A DNA stretch of 64,000 nt from Paraburkholderia sp. HP33-1 (lineage in GTDB: Bacteria; Pseudomonadota; Gammaproteobacteria; Burkholderiales; Burkholderiaceae). Where the stretch lies: positions 2,542,001-2,606,000 of the forward strand of contig NZ_JAJEJR010000001.1 in the NCBI RefSeq assembly GCF_021390595.1, given 5' to 3'. The notes beneath the pieces were generated by a model that searched no databases, was not told the origin of the DNA, and saw only the letters and a program-made list of their open reading frames with translations. Each line of letters opens with the position of its first letter. The stretch's first letter is position 1. Made by a program: the position numbers and the translations under genes. Positions 27,369 through 36,238 of this stretch are shown piece after piece.

Positions 27369-28907
27369 ATGACACCGCAAACCATCCGCTTCTATCACCA
27401 GGGGTCTGTCCGCGAGGTCGCGGGCGTCCCGGCGACGCGCACCGTGCTGCAGCACCTGCGCGAGGATCTGCGCTGCACCGGCACCAAGGAAGGCTGCGCG
27501 GAAGGCGACTGCGGCGCGTGCACGGTCGTGGTTGGCGAACTCGATGCGCGCGGCGACCTCGCGTTGAAGGCGGTCAACGCCTGCATCCAGTTCCTGCCGA
27601 CGCTCGACGGCCGCGCCCTCTTCACCGTCGAAGACCTGCGCGCCGCGAACAGCGCGCTGCATCCGGTGCAACAGGCTTTGGTCGACTGTCACGGTTCGCA
27701 ATGCGGCTTCTGCACGCCCGGCTTCGTGATGTCGATGTGGGCGCTCTACGAGAACCAGCCCGCGAACGCCGGCCCGCCGAGCCGTAACGAAATCGACGCC
27801 GCGCTGTCCGGCAATCTGTGCCGCTGCACGGGCTACCGACCGATCATCGAGGCCGCGCAGAAGATGTTCGACTACGCGCGATATCCGCGTGTCGCGCTCG
27901 ACCGCGACGCGATCGCGGCCACGCTGCGCACGCTGCAACGCAAGGACACATTCGAATACAGCGCGCCCGACACACGCGGCGCCGCGTTCGGCTCATCCAC
28001 CTACCACGCCCCGCTCACGCTCGACGCGTTCGCGACGCTGCGCGCGCGGCATCCGGGCGCGCGCATCGTCGCGGGCAGCACCGACGTCGGGCTTTGGGTC
28101 ACCAAGCAGTTCCGCGATCTCGGCGAACTGCTGTACACCGGCAACGTCGCGGAGTTGAAAACAATCGCGCGCGACGCGCAAACGCTGACCATCGGCGCAG
28201 CGGTCACGCTCGAAGACGCGTACGCGGCGCTCACCGCCGACTACCCGGAGCTCGCCGAGATGTGGACGCGCTTCGCCTCGCTGCCGATCCGCAATGCGGG
28301 CACGCTCGGCGGCAACGTTGCGAACGGCTCGCCGATCGGCGATTCGATGCCGGCACTGCTCGCGCTCGGCGCCGAGGTCGTGCTGCGCCACGATCGCACG
28401 ACACGCACGCTGCCGCTCGATGCGTTCTACCTCGGCTATCAGAAGACCGCACTAGCGGCAGGCGAATTCGTGAGCGCGCTGCGCGTGCCGCGCCCGACCG
28501 GCGCGCTGCGGTTTCGCACCTACAAGGTGGCCAAGCGCTACGACCAGGACATCTCGGCGGTATGCGCGGCGTTCGCGCTGCACGTCGCGGAAGATGGCGC
28601 GATCCGCGCGGCGCGCGTCGCGTTCGGCGGCATGGCGGCGACGCCGAAGCGCGCCGCGCACGCCGAAGCCATGCTTAACGACGCGGCGTGGAACGAAGCG
28701 ACCGCCCGACGCGCGATGGACGCGCTCGCCGCCGACTACCAGCCGCTCACCGACATGCGCGCGTCGAGCGCGTATCGGCTGAAGGTCGCGCGCAACCTGT
28801 TGTGGCGCTTCTACCTCGAAACGCGCGACGACGCGCCGCTCGCGCTTTGCGACGTGAACGCATTCGCGTTCGAAGCGGACGCAATCGTCGCGAAGGAGTC
28901 GCCGTGA
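27369..28907 (+). CDS. xdhA: Xanthine dehydrogenase small subunit (2Fe-2S and FAD)
   Basis: The 512-residue subunit carries electrons from the molybdenum centre to FAD. It has two [2Fe-2S] clusters: Cys43, 48, 51, 72 (GCAEGDCGAC) and Cys112, 115, 151, 153 (CGFC and CRC). The FAD domain of the CO-dehydrogenase flavoprotein type starts around residue 195 (ARIVAGSTDVGLWV, LPIRNAGTLGGNVANGSPIG). It oxidises hypoxanthine to xanthine and urate together with XdhB. ATG 27369 is chosen at the start of the ferredoxin-like domain; the upstream frame to 27288 lacks family sequence. Its stop overlaps the xdhB start. Confidence 0.96.
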   Translation: MTPQTIRFYHQGSVREVAGVPATRTVLQHLREDLRCTGTKEGCAEGDCGACTVVVGELDARGDLALKAVNACIQFLPTLDGRALFTVEDLRAANSALHPVQQALVDCHGSQCGFCTPGFVMSMWALYENQPANAGPPSRNEIDAALSGNLCRCTGYRPIIEAAQKMFDYARYPRVALDRDAIAATLRTLQRKDTFEYSAPDTRGAAFGSSTYHAPLTLDAFATLRARHPGARIVAGSTDVGLWVTKQFRDLGELLYTGNVAELKTIARDAQTLTIGAAVTLEDAYAALTADYPELAEMWTRFASLPIRNAGTLGGNVANGSPIGDSMPALLALGAEVVLRHDRTTRTLPLDAFYLGYQKTALAAGEFVSALRVPRPTGALRFRTYKVAKRYDQDISAVCAAFALHVAEDGAIRAARVAFGGMAATPKRAAHAEAMLNDAAWNEATARRAMDALAADYQPLTDMRASSAYRLKVARNLLWRFYLETRDDAPLALCDVNAFAFEADAIVAKESP

Positions 28908-31345
28908 TGAACCGGACCGATGCCTTTATCGAACGCGCGGGTGAGCACGCCGCACCACGCGACGCGGCCATCGCTGTGCCGCTGCCGCACGAATCCGCCG
29001 CGCTGCACGTGAGCGGCGAAGCCACCTACACCGACGACATCGCCGAACTGCACGGCACGCTGCATGCAGCGCTCGGCCTGTCGCGCCATGCGCATGCGCG
29101 CATCGTGTCGATGGATCTCGACTCGGTTAGAAACGCGCCCGGCGTGATCGCGGTGCTGAGCGCCGACGATATCCCCGGCGAGAACAATTGCGGCCCGGTG
29201 CTGCACGACGATCCGATTCTCGCCGACGGCAAAGTGCTGTACCTCGGCCAGCCGGTCTTTGCGGTAATCGCCGAGAGTCATGAACTCGCGCGCCGCGCGG
29301 CCGCGCTCGCGAAAAGCGACGACGTGATCCGTTATGAGGCGCTCGACGCGATCCTCACCGCCGCCGACGCCAAAGCCGCGAAGCAGTTCGTGCTGCCCCC
29401 GCTGCATCTGCGGCGTGGGGACCCCGATGCAAAGATCGCCGCCGCGCCGCATCGGCTCGCCGGCACGTTCGAGGTCGGCGGCCAGGAGCAGTTCTATCTC
29501 GAAGGCCAGATCGCGTATGCGGTGCCGAAGGAGATGGACGGCATGCTCGTCTACAGCTCGACGCAGCATCCGAGCGAGATGCAGCAGGTCGTCGCGCATA
29601 TGCTCGACTGGCCCGCGCATAACGTCGTGTGCGAATGCCGGCGCATGGGTGGCGGCTTCGGCGGCAAGGAATCGCAATCGGCGCTGTTCGCGTGCGTGGC
29701 CGCGCTCGCGGCGCAACGCTTGCGCCGGCCGGTCAAGCTGCGCGCCGATCGCGACGACGACTTCCTGATCACCGGCAAGCGCCACGACGCGGTCTACGAA
29801 TACGAAGCGGGCTTCGACGCTCAAGGCCGGCTGCTTGGCGTGCGCGTCGAAATCGCCTTGCGCGCCGGCTATTCGGCCGATCTGTCCGGGGCGGTCGCGA
29901 CGCGCGCGGTGTGCCACTTCGACAACGCGTACTACCTGTCCGACGTCGATATCGTCGCGCTGTGCTGCAAGACCAATACGCAGTCGAACACCGCGTTTCG
30001 CGGCTTCGGCGGACCGCAGGGCGCGCTCGTGATGGAGGTGCTGCTCGACAGCATCGCGCGCGAGTTGCAGCTCGATCCGCTCGACGTGCGGCTCGCGAAC
30101 TACTACGGCATCGGCGAGCGCGATACGACACCGTATGGACAGCGCGTCGAAGACAACATCATCGCGGCGCTGACCGACGCGTTGCTCGATTCGAGCGGCT
30201 ACCGTGCGCGTCGCGCGGCGCTCGCTGAATTCAACGCAAAAAGTCCGGTGCTCAAACGCGGCCTCGCGTTTTCGCCGGTCAAGTTCGGCATCTCGTTCAA
30301 CGTGCCGTTCCTGAATCAGGCCGGCGCGCTCGTGCACGTGTACAAGGACGGCTCCGTGCTCGTCAATCACGGCGGCACCGAGATGGGCCAGGGCCTCAAC
30401 ACGAAGGTCGCGCAGGTGGTCGCGAACCAGTTCGGCTTGCCGCTATCGCGCGTGCGGGTGACGGCCGCCGATACGTCGAAAGTCGCCAACACGTCGGCGA
30501 CCGCGGCTTCGACCGGCAGCGATCTGAACGGCATGGCCGCCGAAGACGCCGCGCGGACGATCCGCGCGCGGCTCGCCGAGGTCGCGGCACGCCAGCTCGG
30601 CGGCGACGCGAACGACGTGCAGTTCGCGCACGGCAGCGTAACTGTGAACGGCGGCGCGCTGCCGTTCGAACAGCTCGTCAACGCCGCGTATCTCGCGCGC
30701 GTGCAGCTATGGTCGGACGGCTTCTACGCGACGCCGAAAGTGCATTGGGATGCGAAGACGCTGACCGGTCATCCGTTCTATTACTTTGCGTATGGCGCGG
30801 CGGTGTCGGAGGTCGTCGTCGATACGCTGACCGGCGAGTGGAAGCTCGTGCGCGCGGACGTGCTGCACGACGCGGGCCAGTCGATCAATCCGGCGATCGA
30901 TCTCGGTCAGATCGAAGGCGGCTTCATTCAAGGAATGGGCTGGCTCACCAGCGAAGAGCTGTGGTGGAACCGCGACGGCCGCCTGATGACACACGCGCCG
31001 TCGACGTACAAGATTCCCGCGGTCAGCGACACACCCGCCGCGTTCCACGTACGGATCTACGACAACAGCAACGTCGAGCCGACCGTGTTTCGCTCGAAAG
31101 CAGTCGGTGAGCCACCGTTGTTGCTGTCGTTCTCGGTGTTTCTCGCGATTCGCGATGCGATCGCGGCCGTGGTGCCGGGCGCGCAACATGCTCCGCCATT
31201 GCGCGCGCCGGCGACGCCCGAAGCGATACTCGATGCGCTCGATGCGTTGAGCGCGCTGCACGACGCAAACCGGGCCGAACCCGCCGCGCAAGCACCGCAC
31301 GCGGCCCCACAAGGAGAATCGCCGGATGCAAGCCTGGCTCACTGA
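28907..31345 (+). CDS. xdhB: Xanthine dehydrogenase large subunit (molybdopterin)
   Basis: The 812-residue catalytic subunit has Moco-binding motifs GGGFGGKES, AFRGFGGPQGA and GTEMGQGLNTKVAQ in order. The catalytic base Glu is in SKAVGEPPLLLS near the C-terminus. It starts at ATG 28907, overlapping the xdhA stop (ATGA) with AAGGAG 8 nt upstream. The last 19 nt overlap xdhC. The extreme C-terminus is Ala/His-rich and extends beyond the conserved domain. It works with XdhA as a heterodimer or (AB)2, with FAD in the other chain. Confidence 0.96.
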   Translation: MNRTDAFIERAGEHAAPRDAAIAVPLPHESAALHVSGEATYTDDIAELHGTLHAALGLSRHAHARIVSMDLDSVRNAPGVIAVLSADDIPGENNCGPVLHDDPILADGKVLYLGQPVFAVIAESHELARRAAALAKSDDVIRYEALDAILTAADAKAAKQFVLPPLHLRRGDPDAKIAAAPHRLAGTFEVGGQEQFYLEGQIAYAVPKEMDGMLVYSSTQHPSEMQQVVAHMLDWPAHNVVCECRRMGGGFGGKESQSALFACVAALAAQRLRRPVKLRADRDDDFLITGKRHDAVYEYEAGFDAQGRLLGVRVEIALRAGYSADLSGAVATRAVCHFDNAYYLSDVDIVALCCKTNTQSNTAFRGFGGPQGALVMEVLLDSIARELQLDPLDVRLANYYGIGERDTTPYGQRVEDNIIAALTDALLDSSGYRARRAALAEFNAKSPVLKRGLAFSPVKFGISFNVPFLNQAGALVHVYKDGSVLVNHGGTEMGQGLNTKVAQVVANQFGLPLSRVRVTAADTSKVANTSATAASTGSDLNGMAAEDAARTIRARLAEVAARQLGGDANDVQFAHGSVTVNGGALPFEQLVNAAYLARVQLWSDGFYATPKVHWDAKTLTGHPFYYFAYGAAVSEVVVDTLTGEWKLVRADVLHDAGQSINPAIDLGQIEGGFIQGMGWLTSEELWWNRDGRLMTHAPSTYKIPAVSDTPAAFHVRIYDNSNVEPTVFRSKAVGEPPLLLSFSVFLAIRDAIAAVVPGAQHAPPLRAPATPEAILDALDALSALHDANRAEPAAQAPHAAPQGESPDASLAH

Positions 31346-32342
31346 CCTGCAACAGCTGCTCGCGCATGGCGATGCCGCCGTGCTGGTGACGGTTGCGCGC
31401 GTCGAAGGTTCGGCGCCGCGCGAAGCCGGCACGAAGATGATCGTCACGCGCGAGGCGGCCAAACATACGATTGGCGGCGGCCACCTCGAATGGAAGGCGA
31501 TCGAGACGGCGCGCCAGGTGCTGCGCGACGGCATGCGCGCGCCGCACATGCGGCGGCTCGAACGCTTCGCGTTGGGACCGAGCTTGGGTCAGTGCTGCGG
31601 CGGTGCCGTGATTCTCGCGTTCGAGCGGCTCGACGTCGGCGACCTCGGCTGGGTCACCTCGCTCACGAAGCGCCTTGCGGCGGGTCAATCGACGGTGCGT
31701 AGCGTATCATTCGGACCCGCGCCGGATGCGGTGATGCTGTCGGAGCCCGAGCCCGGCATCGACGCCGCCGATTGCCTGCTGTGGGACGGCGCCGGTTTCG
31801 ACGACAGCAGCGCGCTCCTGACCGAAACCATCGCACCGGGCGAGTTCGCCGTCGTGCTGTTCGGCGCCGGCCACGTTGGCGCGGCGCTCGTGCGCGTGCT
31901 CGCGACGCTGACGTGCACGGTGCGCTGGGTCGATGAGCGCGACGCGCAGTTTCCCCCGCTCGATACGCTGCACGCGCCGAACGTCACGATCGACGCGAAC
32001 GACGCGCCCGACGAAGCGATCGATCAGGCCGCGCCGAAAACGTACTTCATCGTGATGACGCACAACCACGCGCGCGATCTCGAACTGGCCGAGCGCATCT
32101 TGCGGCGCGGCGACTTCGCGTTCTTCGGCATGATCGGCTCGCACACCAAGCGCAAGCAGTTCGAGCACCGGCTCGCGGCGCGCGGCATCGATCCGGCGCG
32201 GATCGCGCGGATGAAGTGTCCGCTCGGCGTCGACGGCATCGTCGACAAATCGCCCGAAGTCATCGCGATTTCAGCGGCCGCGCAAGTGCTGCAGGCCGTG
32301 GAGGCACACGCGGGCAAGCGCCACGCGACGCAGGCGGTTTGA
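31326..32342 (+). CDS. xdhC: Xanthine dehydrogenase accessory protein XdhC
   Basis: The 338-residue XdhC/CoxI family chaperone binds and sulfurates the molybdenum cofactor and inserts it into XdhB. N-terminal XdhC_CoxI motifs are VLVTVARVEGSAPREAGTKM and IGGGHLEW, and the LGPSLGQCCGGAV segment carries the paired Cys. A C-terminal Rossmann-like domain (VVLFGAGHVGAALVRVLATL, MIGSHTKRK) follows. It starts inside the end of xdhB with AAGGAG upstream, so translation is coupled. Confidence 0.95.
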   Translation: MQAWLTDLQQLLAHGDAAVLVTVARVEGSAPREAGTKMIVTREAAKHTIGGGHLEWKAIETARQVLRDGMRAPHMRRLERFALGPSLGQCCGGAVILAFERLDVGDLGWVTSLTKRLAAGQSTVRSVSFGPAPDAVMLSEPEPGIDAADCLLWDGAGFDDSSALLTETIAPGEFAVVLFGAGHVGAALVRVLATLTCTVRWVDERDAQFPPLDTLHAPNVTIDANDAPDEAIDQAAPKTYFIVMTHNHARDLELAERILRRGDFAFFGMIGSHTKRKQFEHRLAARGIDPARIARMKCPLGVDGIVDKSPEVIAISAAAQVLQAVEAHAGKRHATQAV

Positions 32343-32390
32343 TCCGCGACCCGCGCCGCTCATTACCACAACACACAATTCCAAATCATC

Positions 32391-33431
32391 ATGAATACGA
32401 CAACCGCTACCCCGCTATCACTCGCAGACAAAACCGCGCGCGCCCCGAAGGCAGAGCTGCATATCCACATCGAGGGCTCGCTCGAACCCGAGCTGATTTT
32501 CGCGCTCGCGCAGCGCAACGGCGTCAAGCTCGCCTACGACTCCGTGGAAGCATTGCGCGCCGCCTATGCGTTCACCGACCTGCAATCGTTTCTCGACATC
32601 TACTACGCCGGCGCGAGCGTGCTGCTGCACGAGCAGGACTTCTACGACATGACGATGGCGTACGTCGAGCGCTGTCTCGCCGACAACGTCGTGCATAGCG
32701 AAATCTTCTTCGATCCGCAGACGCACACCGAGCGTGGCGTGCGGATCGCGACCGTGGTGGCCGGCATCGAACGCGCGCTCGCCGACGCCGAAAAGCGTGG
32801 CATGTCGAGCAAGCTGATCCTGTGCTTCCTGCGCCATCTGTCCGAGGACGATGCGCTCGCCACGTTCGACGAAGCGCTGCCGCTGTTCGAGCAGTACAAG
32901 CATCGGCTGATCGGTGTCGGTCTCGATTCGTCGGAGCGCGGCCATCCGCCGTCGAAGTTCGAGCGCGTGTTCGCGAAGGCGCGCGCGCTCGGTCTGAAAC
33001 TCGTCGCGCATGCAGGCGAGGAAGGCCCGCCGTCGTATATCTATGAAGCGCTCGACGTGCTAAAGGTCGACCGCGTCGATCATGGCGTGCGCAGCATCGA
33101 GGACCCGGCGCTCGTCACGCGCCTCGCCGACACGCGCGTCGCGCTGACCGTGTGCCCCCTATCGAACCTGAAGCTGTGCGTGTTCGACGACCTGACCAAA
33201 CACACACTGAAAGACCTGCTCGATGGCGGCGTCGCGGTGACCGTCAATTCCGACGATCCGGCCTATTTCGGCGGCTACGTGAACGCGAACTATCTGGCGA
33301 CGATCGACGCGCTGAAGCTCGACGACGCCGAGGTCTACACGATCATCCGCAACGGCTTCGAGGCGTCGTTCGTGACGCCCGAGGAGCGCGCGATGCTGAT
33401 CGGCAAGCTCGACGCGCATTGGCGGCAGTAA
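32391..33431 (+). CDS. add: Adenine/adenosine deaminase
   Basis: The 346-residue zinc amidohydrolase has metal ligands His24 and His26 (ELHIHIEGS), then [14 protein letters not shown] and [12 protein letters not shown] with the catalytic residues. The motif [15 protein letters not shown] and the HAGEEGPPS form are features of the adenine deaminase branch of the Add family, so adenine to hypoxanthine may be the true reaction instead of adenosine to inosine. The place between xdhC and guaD fits: hypoxanthine and xanthine then feed XdhAB. It lies 48 nt after xdhC and is probably in the same operon. Confidence 0.9.
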   Translation: MNTTTATPLSLADKTARAPKAELHIHIEGSLEPELIFALAQRNGVKLAYDSVEALRAAYAFTDLQSFLDIYYAGASVLLHEQDFYDMTMAYVERCLADNVVHSEIFFDPQTHTERGVRIATVVAGIERALADAEKRGMSSKLILCFLRHLSEDDALATFDEALPLFEQYKHRLIGVGLDSSERGHPPSKFERVFAKARALGLKLVAHAGEEGPPSYIYEALDVLKVDRVDHGVRSIEDPALVTRLADTRVALTVCPLSNLKLCVFDDLTKHTLKDLLDGGVAVTVNSDDPAYFGGYVNANYLATIDALKLDDAEVYTIIRNGFEASFVTPEERAMLIGKLDAHWRQ

Positions 33432-33527
33432 GCCGCGCGCTGACGGATTTCAACTGACGGGCCTCGACTGACGTCGGTGGCCGCTGCCGTCGTCGCCCAG
33501 CCTTCAACATTCGGAGACCGCTTTTCC

Positions 33528-34892
33528 ATGACTGAACCGGCTCATCACGCGCCAGCCGCTCAATCGGCATTCCGCGCGCCTTTGCTGACCTTCAACGGCG
33601 ATCCGGCGCACGCGCCGAACGCCGCGGTCTTCCACGAGGACGGTCTGCTGATCGTCGAAGATGGGCGCGTCGTCGCGGCGGACGGGTATGCGGCGCTCGC
33701 GTCGCGGCTCGCGCCCAGCACGCAGGTCGTGGAGCGGCGCGACAAGCTGATCGTGCCGGGCTTCATCGATACGCACATCCACTATCCGCAGACCGACATG
33801 ATCGCGTCGCCGGCGCCGGGTCTGCTGCCGTGGCTCGATACCTACACATTCCCGACCGAGCGCCGCTTCGCCGATCCCGCGCACGCGCGCGACACCGCGA
33901 GCTTCTTCGTCGACGAACTGCTCGCGTGCGGCACCACGACCGCGCTCGTGTACTGCACGGTGCACAAGGAATCAGCCGATGCGCTCTTCGCCGAGAGCGA
34001 AGCGCGCAATCTGCGCATGGTCGCGGGCAAGGTGCTGATGGATCGCCACTGTCCCGAATTCCTGCGCGACACCGCGCAATCGGGCTACGACGACAGCGCC
34101 GAGCTGATCGGCCGCTGGCACAATCGCGGCCGGCAGATGTACGCGCTGACGCCGCGCTTCGCGCCGACCTCGACCGAGGCGCAGCTCGAAGCGTGCGGTG
34201 CGCTCGCGCAACTGCATCCGGACGTGTTCATCCAGAGTCACGTCGCAGAGAACACCGACGAAGTGAAATGGGTCGCCGATCTGTTCCCCGGCCACCGCAG
34301 CTATCTCGACATCTACGATCACTATGGCTTGCTGCGGCGTCGCGCGGTGTACGGCCATTGCATCTACCTCGACGATGAGGACCGCAAGCGCATGGCACAA
34401 ACCGGCGCGCTCGCGTCGCACTGCCCGACTTCGAACCTGTTCCTCGGCAGCGGCCTGTTCGACTTCGAGAAGGCCGACTCGGCCGGCATGCCGATCGCGC
34501 TCGCGACCGACGTCGGCGGCGGCACGTCGTTCTCGATGCTGCAGACGATGAACGAGGCGCACAAGGTCGCGCGCCTCGGCGGTCATCATCTGACGGCGAC
34601 GCGGATGTTTTATCTCGCGACCGCGGGCGCGGCCGAAGCGCTCGATCTCGCCGACAAGGTCGGAACGCTGAGGGACGGCTCGGAAGCGGACTTCGTCGTG
34701 CTCGATCCGCAGGCGACGCCGCTGCTCGCGCGCCGCACCGCGCGGCGCGAATCGCTCGAGGAATTGCTGTTCGCGTTTGCGCTGCTCGGCGACGATCGTG
34801 CAGTGTACGAAACGTATGCGGCCGGCAAGCGTGTGCATCGGCGCGACGACGCGCGCCAGCACGTGCCGGGCCGCGCGAAGATCGCGGCTTGA
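33528..34892 (+). CDS. guaD: Guanine deaminase
   Basis: The 454-residue amidohydrolase converts guanine to xanthine. The zinc-binding motif is PGFIDTHIHYPQTDMIASP, with further ligands in FIQSHVAENTDEVKWV, YGHCIYLDD and ALATDVGGGTSFSM, the order and wording typical of GuaD. The length is usual (about 440-450). ATG 33528 has GGAGA a little far upstream. It is the last gene of the purine catabolism run and is followed by a terminator. Confidence 0.95.
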   Translation: MTEPAHHAPAAQSAFRAPLLTFNGDPAHAPNAAVFHEDGLLIVEDGRVVAADGYAALASRLAPSTQVVERRDKLIVPGFIDTHIHYPQTDMIASPAPGLLPWLDTYTFPTERRFADPAHARDTASFFVDELLACGTTTALVYCTVHKESADALFAESEARNLRMVAGKVLMDRHCPEFLRDTAQSGYDDSAELIGRWHNRGRQMYALTPRFAPTSTEAQLEACGALAQLHPDVFIQSHVAENTDEVKWVADLFPGHRSYLDIYDHYGLLRRRAVYGHCIYLDDEDRKRMAQTGALASHCPTSNLFLGSGLFDFEKADSAGMPIALATDVGGGTSFSMLQTMNEAHKVARLGGHHLTATRMFYLATAGAAEALDLADKVGTLRDGSEADFVVLDPQATPLLARRTARRESLEELLFAFALLGDDRAVYETYAAGKRVHRRDDARQHVPGRAKIAA

Positions 34893-34919
34893 CACTAGCT
34901 TCGGTTGAGACGCCCCGGT

Positions 34920-34945
34920 AGCCGACTCGCGACGGTCGGCTTTTC
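34920..34945 (+). terminator. Intrinsic terminator after guaD
   Basis: AGCCGAC (34920-34926) pairs with GTCGGCT (34935-34941), followed by TTTT. It lies 28 nt beyond the guaD stop and separates the purine genes from the minus-strand islet. Confidence 0.75.
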
Positions 34946-34961
34946 CGTTTAGCGCGCAGTC

Positions 34962-35378
34962 CTAGCGGTACTCATCAATCTCGACCGTGCCGCCCATCGC
35001 CTCCATCATGGCACGAATATCGTCGGGAACATCGGGCACGCGATCGCCCTTCTCATTGTCCCAATAACAAAAGAAGCGCATACCTGCGCCGGCTTGTTCT
35101 ACAAGCTCGCGAAGATCCGCACGAGGTAAGGCCAAGCGCTCGACCAGATGGCGAAGGTGAGGCTCAAGGAAATCGCTTTGAATATGTTGTGTGCTATCGA
35201 TGCCCCATACACCAGTTCGACGCGTCAGTGCGCGGTTCTGACCCGTGGGATCCCTAACTGGGTCGCCTTTGGTAATGGCGATATCGGGCGAGACACCGAA
35301 GTATTTCGTCCAGAAAGCAGGCTGAACCTTGTCGCCCGATATTGTGAATGAAGCGAATGCCAATTGACGCTGTATCAC
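34962..35378 (-). CDS. DUF4279-type protein, candidate immunity protein
   Basis: The 138-residue protein resembles DUF4279 proteins. The features used are the opening QLAFASFTISGDKVQPAFWT, the tract TRRTGVWGIDSTQHIQSDFL in the middle, then HLRHLVERLALPRADLRELV, and an acidic C-terminus. DUF4279 genes are often neighbours of polymorphic toxin genes and are suspected immunity proteins. I chose GTG 35378 because GAGAGGGG stands 7 nt upstream; an earlier ATG in the frame lies inside the preceding gene. It follows the 238-residue gene by 13 nt on the same strand. Base composition is less G+C-rich than the flanks, which suggests transfer. An immunity role is inference. Confidence 0.75.
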   Translation of the reverse strand: MIQRQLAFASFTISGDKVQPAFWTKYFGVSPDIAITKGDPVRDPTGQNRALTRRTGVWGIDSTQHIQSDFLEPHLRHLVERLALPRADLRELVEQAGAGMRFFCYWDNEKGDRVPDVPDDIRAMMEAMGGTVEIDEYR

Positions 35379-35391
35379 GGGACAGCCCCTC

Positions 35392-36108
35392 TCAATAGTT
35401 GTGCATGTTGTCGAGCCAGTTCCCGCGGAAGAAAACGTCCCCGTTGTCGTGCCAGACAACGTTGTGATTCCCTCGTAGGTCGTTAGCAGCCTTCATGACG
35501 TGGATCATCTTTCCGAACGTGTCGCGGTCATAGCCAAGCATTTTGGCGGCGTAGTCGGGGTTGTTGGTACTCGCCGCCAGTTCTTCCGCGTTGCTATCCG
35601 GTATATCAGGTTGATAGACGAACGGCTGCGCATTGCTCAACGGCGTTGCAGGGGAAACAGGCACTGACGACGTGGATTGAGTAGACTTCGCCGCGCTTCC
35701 CAGTGTGTCCAGCGTAGGAGCGTCATCCGCCGCCGCAGTGTACCTGCGCCGTTTCCGCTCTTCCTCGATGTATCGCTCAACCTCCTTGCGCGACGGCACG
35801 AAAAGCAGACTACCCCGTTCGATCGCGCGGCAGATTGCCTGTGCGACCTGCAGATCGTTCATCCTGTTGATGGGGGGATGGCCTGTCGTGTGCCCAAGGA
35901 GTCTGCGCAGGTTATCCATTTCCACGACGTCTGAGACCCACGACTCCGGTCTCGCCCACCTCAGGAAGTCATCGCGAGCGGCCTGAAAGGCCTCCTTTAG
36001 TTCGTTGTGCTCCTCGCGCGAAAGCTGCCCGCCCACTCCGCGCCACCATGAGGCAATGTGGAAACCCCACGCCTCCTTGATGTCCATGAAATTCCGGCTG
36101 AACCGCAT
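35392..36108 (-). CDS. Candidate effector/toxin with short C-terminal domain
   Basis: The 238-residue protein is not recognised over its full length. Residues 1-125 are helical and charged (DLQVAQAICRAIERGSLLFV, EVERYIEEERKRRR). Residues 126-180 are a Ser/Pro/Thr/Asn-rich linker. The last ~55 residues form a compact domain, KMLGYDRDTFGKMIHVMKA followed by VVWHDNGDVFFRGNWLDNMH. A helical carrier, a linker, and then a small domain with a HDNGDV motif at the tip is the build of polymorphic toxins, whose short C-terminal domains are often RNases. The adjacent DUF4279 gene fits an immunity partner. There is no signal peptide, VgrG, PAAR or Rhs part, so delivery is unknown. ATG 36108 has GGGGAA five nt upstream. 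Confidence 0.65.
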   Translation of the reverse strand: MRFSRNFMDIKEAWGFHIASWWRGVGGQLSREEHNELKEAFQAARDDFLRWARPESWVSDVVEMDNLRRLLGHTTGHPPINRMNDLQVAQAICRAIERGSLLFVPSRKEVERYIEEERKRRRYTAAADDAPTLDTLGSAAKSTQSTSSVPVSPATPLSNAQPFVYQPDIPDSNAEELAASTNNPDYAAKMLGYDRDTFGKMIHVMKAANDLRGNHNVVWHDNGDVFFRGNWLDNMHNY

Positions 36109-36238
36109 CCCGATTCCCCACTATCCACTGTTAGACCAACCGCCAAGCTAGCAGCCGGCGACGGGATAGGAAATGGGCGGCGGATGATTCTGACGTTAAA
36201 GGTGGTGCGAGTACTGTCCAGCGCTGTCTAACGGCGCC

